NCBI GenBank assembly: GCA_964242595.1
Contig: CAXTBC010000058.1
Coordinates: 1-25,251 of the forward strand
DNA: 25,251 bases
From: BOG-908 sp964242595
Lineage (GTDB): Bacteria; Pseudomonadota; Alphaproteobacteria; Acetobacterales; Acetobacteraceae
Direction: 5' to 3'
The notes under the pieces are model-generated. The model was given only the letters and a program-made list of their open reading frames with translations. It ran no database searches and was not told where the DNA came from. Both the position numbers and the translations under genes were made by a program. Numbering within the stretch: the first letter of the stretch is position 1; every line of letters starts with the position of its first letter. Shown one piece after another: positions 7,302 to 13,906 of the stretch.

Positions 7302-8455
7302 GTGACCGGCAGCGCCGCCCCCTGATGTCGTACGGCCTCGGCCGGCAGCCGCCGCAGCGCGGGCGCGAACAGCACCCAGGCGCAAGCCAGCCCAGGTGCC
7401 AGCGCCTGCGCCCAGATCAGCCACACCAGCGCCGGGTGCCGCGTGGCCACGCTCTGCGCCGTCAGCCCCAGCGCCAGCAGCGCCACCATGGCCAGCACCG
7501 CGGCCAGCGGCCGGACCAGGTTGCCGGCACGCCGGAAGCTGCCGGTCAGCACGCTCACCAGCGCCACCAGCGCGAAGCCCAGCGTGGTCAGCGGCTGGGT
7601 CAGCCGCCGGTTGGCCTCCGTCAGGTACTTGCCCGCGTCGCCGTTGGCCACCGCGGTGGCGCTGGGGTGCAGCAGCTCGCGCAGGCTCAACTCGCTGTCG
7701 TCACGCGCCCGCGCCGCATCCTCGCCGCGGCCGCTGCTGGCGAGGTCCACCGTGTCCTCGGCGAAGGTCAGCACGTCCAGCCGGCCGGTCTTGGCGTCGA
7801 TCTCCTGGCGCGAGCCGTTCTCCAGCAGCACGCGCGGCGTGTCGCTCTCGGCCACCAGCCTGCCGCTCTCGGCCAGGATGGTGGCGTGCGTGTTGGACTG
7901 CCTATCATCCTCCACCATTATGCCGCGCAGCGTGCCGTCGGTGTCGCGCGAGCGCACGTACACCGTGAGCTGGTCGGAGATGGCGGTGAACACGCCTTCC
8001 TGCAGCAGGAAGGCGGCCACCTTGTTGCGCAGCTCGAACTGATACTCCTTGAACGCCATGTTGCTCGCCGGCACCACCCAGATGTTGAGCCAGAAGCTGA
8101 CAGCCATGGCGATGGACGCTGCCATCAGCGCCGGCCGCGACAGCGCCCAGGGCGAGAGCCCCGCCGAACGCATCACCGTCAGCTCCCGGTCGCCGGCCAG
8201 CCGCTGGTAGACGAACTGCACAACCACGAAGGTGGTGATGGGCAGGATCACCGCCACGAAATTGGGGATCAGCAGCCCGGTCAGCTGCACGAACACCCGC
8301 AGGCTGAGCCCGCGGTTGACTACGAGCTCGACGAAGCGAAGCGACTGCGTGAGCCAGATCAGCGCCACCAGCGCCGTGGTGACGGCGACCAGGGCGGCGA
8401 GCAGCTGGCGGAGGATATAGCTGTCGAGCTGGGTGATCGGGGAGGTGCGGGCCAT
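7298..8455 (-). CDS. lptF: LPS export ABC transporter permease LptF
   Basis: A 385-residue protein from ATG 8455, first gene of the lptF-lptG-lptD-surA run. The N-terminal membrane segment LLAALVAVTTALVALIWLTQ is followed by ILPITTFVVVQFVYQRLAGD and ELTVMRSAGLSPW. The last is the coupling-helix region (E-L-x-x-x-R-x-A/S-G) that contacts LptB. A periplasmic domain of about 130 residues (NKVAAFLLQEGVFTAISDQL, TVYVRSRD) and three C-terminal membrane segments follow. The length matches LptF. It is the partner of LptG in the LPS extractor. It is preceded by repeat copy D, and no classical promoter is obvious in the 138 bases between it and the dmeF stop. Confidence 0.93.
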   Translation of the reverse strand: MARTSPITQLDSYILRQLLAALVAVTTALVALIWLTQSLRFVELVVNRGLSLRVFVQLTGLLIPNFVAVILPITTFVVVQFVYQRLAGDRELTVMRSAGLSPWALSRPALMAASIAMAVSFWLNIWVVPASNMAFKEYQFELRNKVAAFLLQEGVFTAISDQLTVYVRSRDTDGTLRGIMVEDDRQSNTHATILAESGRLVAESDTPRVLLENGSRQEIDAKTGRLDVLTFAEDTVDLASSGRGEDAARARDDSELSLRELLHPSATAVANGDAGKYLTEANRRLTQPLTTLGFALVALVSVLTGSFRRAGNLVRPLAAVLAMVALLALGLTAQSVATRHPALVWLIWAQALAPGLACAWVLFAPALRRLPAEAVRHQGAALPVT

Positions 8456-8510
8456 GCCAGGCGGAGCATAGCTTGCGGGCGGCGGGGGGCAAAGGCGCCC
8501 GGGGTAAGGA

Positions 8511-8553
8511 AAGGCAAGCGGTTCTTTTTTGAAAAAAGAACCAAAAAACTTGT
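8511..8553 (+). repeat. Hairpin repeat element, copy D
   Basis: AAGGCAAGC leads into the perfect stem GGTTCTTTTTT / AAAAAAGAACC, then AAAAAACTTGTG. It lies between the dmeF stop and the lptF start. Read on the minus strand (the sense of both neighbours) the hairpin comes after a T-rich run, so classical terminator function is uncertain in that direction. Confidence 0.85.
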
Positions 8554-8593
8554 GTCTGTTTGGTGCGGGCTGTCGAGACGTGGTGTTTCAGCT

Positions 8594-9622
8594 TCAGCTG
8601 GCTGAGATCTCTACTGTCACGTGCGAGACCAGCGGCATTGCGAGCAGCCTGGGGCGATAGAAGCCGGCGTCCCTGCCCGCCGTAGTGCGAACCGATAGGA
8701 TCACGCCCAGGTGACCTGGGCCCAGCCGCCAAACGTGCAGGTCGGCCACGGTATCGCCGCAGGACTGGACCAGGCGCGTGACGGCGGCCGACACCGCGGG
8801 GCTCGGCATCATGTCCAGCAGGATGCCGCCGGCCGCCCTGGCCAGACGCACGGACCACACGCCGATCACGCAGGCGCCGGCCAGCCCGGCCACCGGGTCC
8901 ATCCACACCCAGCCGAAGGCGCGCGCCAGCAGCAGGCCCAGGATGACGAACACCGTCACCGCCGCGTCCGTCATCACGTGCAGCATGATACCGCGCAGGT
9001 TGTTGTCACGCTGCGCCGCCTCGTGCCCGTGTGCGTGCTCGTGCGCGTCGCCGTGCGCGCCGGCCAGCAGCCAGGCCGAGGAGATGTTCACGCACAGCCC
9101 CAGGCAGGCGATCGGGATCGCCTCGGAGAAGCGGATCGGCACCGGTGCCGCCAGCCGGCCCACGGATTCGATGCCGATCAGCACCGCCATCCCGGCCAGC
9201 ACCACGGCGCTGGTGAACGCCGCCAGGTCGCCCAGCTTGCCGGTGCCGAAGCTGAAGCGCGGGTCCGCCGCGTGGCGCCTGGCGTAGCGGTAGGCTAGGG
9301 CGGCCAGCAGCATGGCCCCAGCATGGGTGCTCATGTGCAGCCCGTCGGCCACCAGCGCTATGGAGCCGAACAGGCTGCCGCCGCCCACCTCGATCACCAT
9401 CATCGCCGTGCACAGGCAGATCACCGCCCAGGTCCGCCGTTCTGCGTGCGTGTGGCCGCTGCCCAGGAACACGTGGCCGTGCCCTGGCGCAGCCATCGTG
9501 TCGCAGGGCGGCGCCGCCACGTCCTGGCCGGTGACCGGCGTCGCTCGCGTTACGAGCCCGACATGCCGGTTGGGCGATGGGCTTGCGGGAACAAGGGCGG
9601 CTTGGGCAAGGCGGGCAGCCAT
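8594..9622 (-). CDS. dmeF: CDF-family cation exporter, DmeF-like (Co/Ni efflux)
   Basis: A 342-residue protein from ATG 9622, or 300 residues from ATG 9496 (MAAPGHGHVFLGSGHTHAER). The shorter form begins where DmeF homology begins, but neither start has a clear ribosome site. The diagnostic DmeF stretch is present: HVFLG..H...ERRTW, GSIALVADGLHMSTHAGA, then DPRFSFGTGKLGDLAAFTSA. DmeF proteins are inner-membrane proton antiporters that export Co2+ and Ni2+. Six membrane segments can be traced, with a His-rich loop (GAHGDAHEHAHGHE) between segments 4 and 5 and the second metal site at HVMTDAAVTV. The usual repressor gene dmeR is not adjacent. The symbol is assigned by motif and the metal is inferred. 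Confidence 0.85.
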   Translation of the reverse strand: MAARLAQAALVPASPSPNRHVGLVTRATPVTGQDVAAPPCDTMAAPGHGHVFLGSGHTHAERRTWAVICLCTAMMVIEVGGGSLFGSIALVADGLHMSTHAGAMLLAALAYRYARRHAADPRFSFGTGKLGDLAAFTSAVVLAGMAVLIGIESVGRLAAPVPIRFSEAIPIACLGLCVNISSAWLLAGAHGDAHEHAHGHEAAQRDNNLRGIMLHVMTDAAVTVFVILGLLLARAFGWVWMDPVAGLAGACVIGVWSVRLARAAGGILLDMMPSPAVSAAVTRLVQSCGDTVADLHVWRLGPGHLGVILSVRTTAGRDAGFYRPRLLAMPLVSHVTVEISAS

Positions 9623-9647
9623 AGGATCACGCGTAATGTTATATTGT

Positions 9648-9677
9648 AGCGTATGCGCGAGGCTGAACTCGTGTCAA
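9648..9677 (-). promoter_or_regulatory. Possible dmeF promoter in AT-rich patch
   Basis: On the minus strand TTGACA (9677-9672) is followed after 18 bases by TACGCT (9653-9648), 26 bases before ATG 9622. A perfect -35 with a weak -10 is only suggestive. The next 15 bases (ATATAAC..) are unusually AT-rich for this sequence, and GCGTA occurs twice (9631-9635 and 9649-9653), which might be part of an operator. Confidence 0.3.
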
Positions 9678-9693
9678 CTCAGGGCCAGCAGGC

Positions 9694-9945
9694 TTAGGGG
9701 CGCGCTGGCTGCCCCGCCGAGCAAAGCAACCCGCCATCCTGCCACCAGTTTCGGCAGGCCACATGCACGCGCACCGGCGTGTCGGCCAGCGGCTCAGGCC
9801 GGTCCGGCAGCGCCGCGGGGTCGGCGAAGCATTCCGCGACACCCAGCGTGCGCGTGCAGAACGGCTGCGGCAGCGCGCTGCTCACCACCGTCTGTCCCCC
9901 GGCCGCACACCCCGCCAAGCCTGCCGCCAGCATTATCCACCGCAT
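9694..9945 (-). CDS. Small lipoprotein, hypothetical
   Basis: An 83-residue product from ATG 9945, ending at TAA 9694. It begins MRWIMLAAGLAGCAAGG, a short lipoprotein signal with lipobox LAGC, so Cys13 should be the acylated residue. The mature part has four further cysteines (PFCTRTLG, AECFADP, VACRNWWQDGGLLC), which could form two disulfides in the periplasm. A G-rich stretch (GGTGGGG) lies just ahead of the start. It is on the same strand as dmeF, 71 bases upstream of it, and divergent from the YfgM-like gene. No family is recognised. High GC with coding-like codon bias and a clean lipobox support it as a real gene. Confidence 0.65.
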   Translation of the reverse strand: MRWIMLAAGLAGCAAGGQTVVSSALPQPFCTRTLGVAECFADPAALPDRPEPLADTPVRVHVACRNWWQDGGLLCSAGQPARP

Positions 9946-10108
9946 GCCCCACCCTAACCTTCCTTCGTAAACACCTTCTCTCCAACCGCCGGAGGACAGG
10001 CGCCCGAGAGGCCGTCGCAGGGGTTTCCCCCCCGGACGCCCGTCGCTATGGTCCGCCGCGCGCAGCCACACCCCCCATCCCGAGCCCCTACCCGAGGACC
10101 AATAAGCG

Positions 10109-10855
10109 TTGCCCGATATCTTCGATGAAGTGGAGGAGGACCTCCGCGCCGAGCGCGCCCGCGCCTTCGGCCGCCAGTTCGCCGGGGCGGGCGTGGCCGC
10201 CATCGTGCTGATCCTGGCCGGCACCGGCGGTTATGTTTACTGGCAGGAGAGCCGTGCCGCCGCCGCCGCCGCCGTGGCCAGCCGGTTCATCGCCGCTGCT
10301 GCCCAGGCGGACCATGCCGCGGCCGCGCCGGATGCCGCGTCGCCCTCCGGCCAGGCTGCCGGCGCCACCCAGTCTTTCGCCGCGATCGCGCAGGCCGGCC
10401 CGGCCGGCTACCGCGTCCTGGCACGGCTCCGCCTGGCCGCGCTGCAGTGGCAGGCCGGCCAGCACACGCAGGCCAACGCCACATGGCAAGCCCTGGCCGA
10501 CGACACCGCCGCCCCTCAGTTGCTGCGCGACCTGGCCACGCTGACCAGCGCCCAGCACCAGCTCGACAGTGCCGACCCGGTGCCGATGAAGCAGCGCCTG
10601 CGGGCGCTTACCGGCACCGGCAACCCTTGGCGGCCGCTGGCCGAGCAGTTGCTGGCCCTGCTGGACGTGCGCACCGGCAACGCGCGGGAGGCTGCCAGTC
10701 TCCTGCAGCGCCTCACGGTGGACCCCGGCGCGCCCGACACCATGCGCCAGATGGCTACCGACCTGCTGACCACCCTGCCGCCCGAGGCCCTGGCACCCGT
10801 CCCCGCCAAGCCCGCCCCAGCTCCGGCCGCGCACGCGGCCGCAGCGCATGGATGA
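10109..10855 (+). CDS. YfgM-like membrane-anchored tetratricopeptide protein
   Basis: A 248-residue protein from TTG 10109, with CGAGGA ending ten bases upstream. Residues 1-23 are cytoplasmic (DIFDEVEEDLRAERARAFGR), followed by one membrane anchor (about 24-46, GAGVAAIVLILAGTGGYVYW) and an Ala-rich helical periplasmic domain. The domain contains paired helices resembling TPR repeats (YRVLARLRLAALQWQAGQHT, WRPLAEQLLALLDVRTGNAR), and the tail is Ala/Pro-rich. The N-terminal pattern and position directly before bamB and der match the YfgM/TPR_21 (DUF2133-like) family, which in E. coli associates with the Sec translocon and periplasmic chaperones. The gene overlaps bamB by eight bases, implying coupling. 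The alternative is a generic TPR protein. Confidence 0.75.
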   Translation: MPDIFDEVEEDLRAERARAFGRQFAGAGVAAIVLILAGTGGYVYWQESRAAAAAAVASRFIAAAAQADHAAAAPDAASPSGQAAGATQSFAAIAQAGPAGYRVLARLRLAALQWQAGQHTQANATWQALADDTAAPQLLRDLATLTSAQHQLDSADPVPMKQRLRALTGTGNPWRPLAEQLLALLDVRTGNAREAASLLQRLTVDPGAPDTMRQMATDLLTTLPPEALAPVPAKPAPAPAAHAAAAHG

Positions 10856-12194
10856 CCCACGCGTGACCTTCCCCCGTTCCGGCCTTTCCCGACGCAACGC
10901 CTTGTTGCTGCCGCTGCTGCTGCCCGCCTTGGACGCCTGCAGCTGGCTCGACGCGATCACCGACGAGCAGAAGAAGCCGATCCCAGGCAACCGCGAGCCG
11001 GTGCTCACCTCCACGCGCGGCCTGTCGATCGACTCCATCGAGCCGGTGACCCTGCCGCCGGTCACCAACAACCCGAACTGGCTGCAATACAGCGGCAGCG
11101 CGGACCATGTGGGCGGCAACCTGGCCGGCGGCCTTACCCGCGCCTGGAGCACCAACATCGGCAAGGGTGGCAACTACCGCGCCCGCTTCACCGCCCAGCC
11201 GCTGATAGCCGGCGCGCAGGTCTACACGATGGACACCGACGGCGCGGTCGCGAGCTTCGACCTCGCCACGGGCCGCCACGGCTGGCACGTCGTCACCAAG
11301 CCAAAGAAGCTCCACAACAGCAACCTGGGCGGCGGCATCGCCATCGCCGGCGACCATGTCTACGCCGTGACCGGCCGCGAGCAGTTGCTGGCGCTGCGGC
11401 TCTCGGACGGCCACATCGATTGGCAGGCGAACCTCGACTCACCGGCCCGCAGCTCGCCCGTAGTCTCCGACGGCGCCATCTTCGTGGTCACCGTCGACCA
11501 GCGGCTGCAGGCCTTCTCCCAGGCGGACGGCAAGTTCCTTTGGGCCTACCAGGCCACCCTGTCCAACACCGGCACCATCGGCCAGGCGGCGCCCGCCCTC
11601 TCCGACGGCGTGCTGGTGGCCGGCTTCGAGTCGGGCGACCTGGCGGCCGTGCGCGCCGACAGCGGCACGCTGATCTGGACCGACAACATGGGCGGCATCA
11701 AGGGCCAGTCCACCCTTTCGGATTTCGGCTCGGTCCGCGGCGCGCCGATCATCGACGACGGCCTGATCTACGCCATCGGCCTGGGCGGGCTGCTGGCGGC
11801 GCTCGACATTCGCTCCGGCCGCCGCGTGTGGCAGCGCGACGTGGCGGGTGCCAACACGCCCTGGATCGCCGGCGACTTCATGTACCTGGTCAGCGCCGAG
11901 CAGAAGCTGGCCGCCATCTCCAAGTTGGACGGCGCGGTGCACTGGGTGACCGACCTGCCGCGTTTCAAGAACCCCAAGCGCACCAAGGGCCTGATCACCT
12001 GGTTCGGGCCCACGCTGGTGGGCGGCAAGCTGATCGTGGTGAGCGACCACGCGCAGATGGCGGTGGTGGATGCGACTACCGGCGCGCTGGTCACCAGCAG
12101 CAAGCTTTCGGACACCGCCTCCACGCCGGCGAGCGTGGCGCAGGGGACGGTGCTGATCCTGACCGATGATGCCATGCTGACAGCTTACAAGTAA
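10848..12194 (+). CDS. bamB: BamB-type outer-membrane assembly lipoprotein (PQQ-like beta-propeller)
   Basis: A 448-residue protein from ATG 10848, overlapping the upstream stop. A lipoprotein signal (LSRRNALLLPLLLPALDAC) puts the lipidated Cys at residue 31. From about residue 75 the chain is a series of beta-propeller blades with repeated A-x-D-x-x-(S/T)G-x-x-W signatures: ASFDLATGRHGW, LALRLSDGHIDW, QAFSQADGKFLW, AAVRADSGTLIW, AALDIRSGRRVW, AAISKLDGAVHW and AVVDATTGALV. This fits an eight-bladed BamB propeller rather than a PQQ dehydrogenase, as it lacks catalytic residues and is short. BamB is a BAM-complex accessory that helps insert outer-membrane barrels, functionally linked to SurA and LptD in this window. 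The order yfgM-bamB-der is conserved in many proteobacteria. Confidence 0.9.
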   Translation: MDDPRVTFPRSGLSRRNALLLPLLLPALDACSWLDAITDEQKKPIPGNREPVLTSTRGLSIDSIEPVTLPPVTNNPNWLQYSGSADHVGGNLAGGLTRAWSTNIGKGGNYRARFTAQPLIAGAQVYTMDTDGAVASFDLATGRHGWHVVTKPKKLHNSNLGGGIAIAGDHVYAVTGREQLLALRLSDGHIDWQANLDSPARSSPVVSDGAIFVVTVDQRLQAFSQADGKFLWAYQATLSNTGTIGQAAPALSDGVLVAGFESGDLAAVRADSGTLIWTDNMGGIKGQSTLSDFGSVRGAPIIDDGLIYAIGLGGLLAALDIRSGRRVWQRDVAGANTPWIAGDFMYLVSAEQKLAAISKLDGAVHWVTDLPRFKNPKRTKGLITWFGPTLVGGKLIVVSDHAQMAVVDATTGALVTSSKLSDTASTPASVAQGTVLILTDDAMLTAYK

Positions 12195-12196
12195 GA

Positions 12197-12332
12197 AGAA
12201 GGCCTTTCTTTCTTGAAAGAAAGAAGCAAAGAACTTTCGTCCCTGAGCGCGCCTTAACCGGATAGAACCGCGACAGCGCCAAGCAAAAGTTTTTTGGTTC
12301 TTTTTTTCAAAAAAGAACTTTTACTTGCTTCC
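12197..12332. repeat. Hairpin repeat element, copies E1 and E2 (head-to-head pair)
   Basis: E1 (12197-12239) carries the stem CTTTCTTTC / GAAAGAAAG then CAAAGAACTTTCG. E2 (12283-12332) is inverted, GCAAAAGTTTTTTGGTTCTT followed by TTTTTCAAAAAAGAAC. The linker contains CCGCGACAGCGCC, shared with other copies. E1 starts three bases after the bamB stop, and E2 ends just before the der ribosome site. Confidence 0.85.
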
Positions 12333-12349
12333 CTGAAGGATCATTCACC

Positions 12350-13690
12350 TTGCTCCCCACGGTCGTCATAGCCGGCCGTCCCAACGTCGGTAAGTCCACC
12401 CTCTTCAACCGCCTCTCCGGCCGCCGCAGCGCCATCGTCTCGGACACGCCGGGCGTCACCCGCGACCGCAAGGACGCCGAGGCCATGCTGCGCGGCCGCA
12501 ACGTGCGGCTGGTGGACACTGCCGGCCTCGAGGAGAGCGACCCGGAGGCCATCTACGGCCGCATGCGCGCCAGCAGCGAGGCCGCCGTCGGCCAGGCGGA
12601 CCTGATCGTCTTCGTCATTGACGCGCGCATCGGCATCACCCCGGCCGACGAGCACTTCGCCAACTGGCTGCGTCGCCAGAACCGCCGCGTGCTGCTGGTG
12701 GCCAACAAGGCCGAAGGCCGCTTCGGCCTGGCCAACGCGCTGGAGGCCTACAGCCTCGGTCTGGGCGACCCGCTGGCCATCTCCGCCGAACACAACGAGG
12801 GCATCTCCGACCTGATGCGCGAGATTGCCGAGGCGCTGCCGCCCGAAGCCGAGGAGGGGGAGGCAGCGGAGGGCACCCGCCCGCTCAAGCTCGCCATCGT
12901 CGGCCGGCCGAACGCCGGCAAGTCCACGCTGCTGAACCGGCTGGTGGGCGAGGAGCGGATGATCACCGGCCCCGAACCCGGCCTGACGCGCGACGCGGTG
13001 AGCACGGTGCTGCACGATCCCGCAGGCGACATCGAGCTGGTGGACACAGCGGGGCTGCGCCGCCGCGCCCGCATTGAGGAGGCGCTGGAGAAGATGTCCG
13101 TCAGCGCCAGCATCGAGGCGCTGAAGATGGCCGAGGTGGTGGCGCTGACGGTGGACGCGTCGTTGGGGCTGCACGAGCAGGACCTGCAGATCGCCCGTCT
13201 TGTGGAACGCGAGGGGCGCGCCTGCGTGCTGGTGCTCAACAAGTGGGACGCGGTGGAAGACCGCGACCTGACCCGCAAGGCGATCAGCGACCGGCTGGAG
13301 TTCAGCATGACGCAGATGCGCGGCATCCCGGTGGTCACGCTGTCCGCTGCCACCGGCGCCGGGGTGGCCAAGTTCCTGCCGGCCGTGCGCGCGGCCTCGG
13401 CCGTGTGGAACACGCGCGTGGCTACCGGCGCGCTGAACCGCTGGTTCGAGGCCGCGCTGGAGCGCCACCCGCCGCCGCTGGTGGAAGGCCGCCGGCTGAA
13501 ACTGCGCTACATCACGCAAGCCAAGGCCCGCCCGCCGACGTTCCTGGTGTTCGGCACGCGCGCCGAGCAGATGCCGGAGGATTACCACCGCTATCTGGTG
13601 AACAGCCTGCGGGAGACGTTCTCATTGCCCGGCACGCCGATACGGGTGCAGGGGCGGGGGACGACTAACCCTTACGTGGACAAGGATTGA
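12350..13690 (+). CDS. der: Ribosome-assembly GTPase Der (EngA)
   Basis: A 446-residue tandem GTPase from TTG 12350, chosen because GAAGGA (12335-12340) is nine bases upstream and the protein then opens MLPTVVIAGRPNVGKST as Der proteins do. First G domain: P-loop GRPNVGKS (9-16), DTPGVTRDR, DTAG (56-59), and G4 as NKAE (119-122) where NKxD is the general form. Second G domain: P-loop GRPNAGKS (185-192), GLTRD, DTAG (232-235), NKWD (297-300). The C-terminal KH-like domain (about 350-446) includes NRWFEAALERHPPP and ITQAKARPPTFLVFGTR. Der is essential for 50S subunit maturation. It is separated from bamB by repeat pair E and converges on parC across repeat pair F. Confidence 0.96.
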   Translation: MLPTVVIAGRPNVGKSTLFNRLSGRRSAIVSDTPGVTRDRKDAEAMLRGRNVRLVDTAGLEESDPEAIYGRMRASSEAAVGQADLIVFVIDARIGITPADEHFANWLRRQNRRVLLVANKAEGRFGLANALEAYSLGLGDPLAISAEHNEGISDLMREIAEALPPEAEEGEAAEGTRPLKLAIVGRPNAGKSTLLNRLVGEERMITGPEPGLTRDAVSTVLHDPAGDIELVDTAGLRRRARIEEALEKMSVSASIEALKMAEVVALTVDASLGLHEQDLQIARLVEREGRACVLVLNKWDAVEDRDLTRKAISDRLEFSMTQMRGIPVVTLSAATGAGVAKFLPAVRAASAVWNTRVATGALNRWFEAALERHPPPLVEGRRLKLRYITQAKARPPTFLVFGTRAEQMPEDYHRYLVNSLRETFSLPGTPIRVQGRGTTNPYVDKD

Positions 13691-13716
13691 GGCGGGCGGT
13701 CTTTGCGCTGAAGCAA

Positions 13717-13904
13717 GGAAGAAAGGCCTCCTTTTTCGAGAAAAAGAAGCAAAAAGCTTTTGCTTGCGCTGTCGCGGACTGCTGAGGCGGACGCATCGAC
13801 GACCTACATCCGTCGCATGTAACCACCAAGTTCAGCCGTCCGCGACAGCAAGGACAAAAGTTTTTTGGTTCTTTTTTTCAAAAAAGAACCGCTTGCCTTG
13901 CCTT
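13717..13904. repeat. Hairpin repeat element, copies F1 and F2 (longest head-to-head pair)
   Basis: F1 (13717-13763) has AAAGGCCTCCTTTTTCGAG then AAAAAGAAGCAAAAAGC. F2 (13853-13904) is its inverse, ending GAACCGCTTGCCTTGCCTTC. The arms continue inward as GCTGTCGCGGAC (13769-13780) matched exactly by GTCCGCGACAGC (13838-13849), leaving about 57 bases as a loop. The pair fills the gap between the convergent der and parC genes, where a two-way transcript end would be expected. Confidence 0.85.
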
Positions 13905-13906
13905 CC

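Noticed and set aside
7289..8605. 438-codon plus-strand frame opposite lptF
   Set aside because: His/Gln/Arg-rich antisense shadow; lptF is clear on the minus strand.
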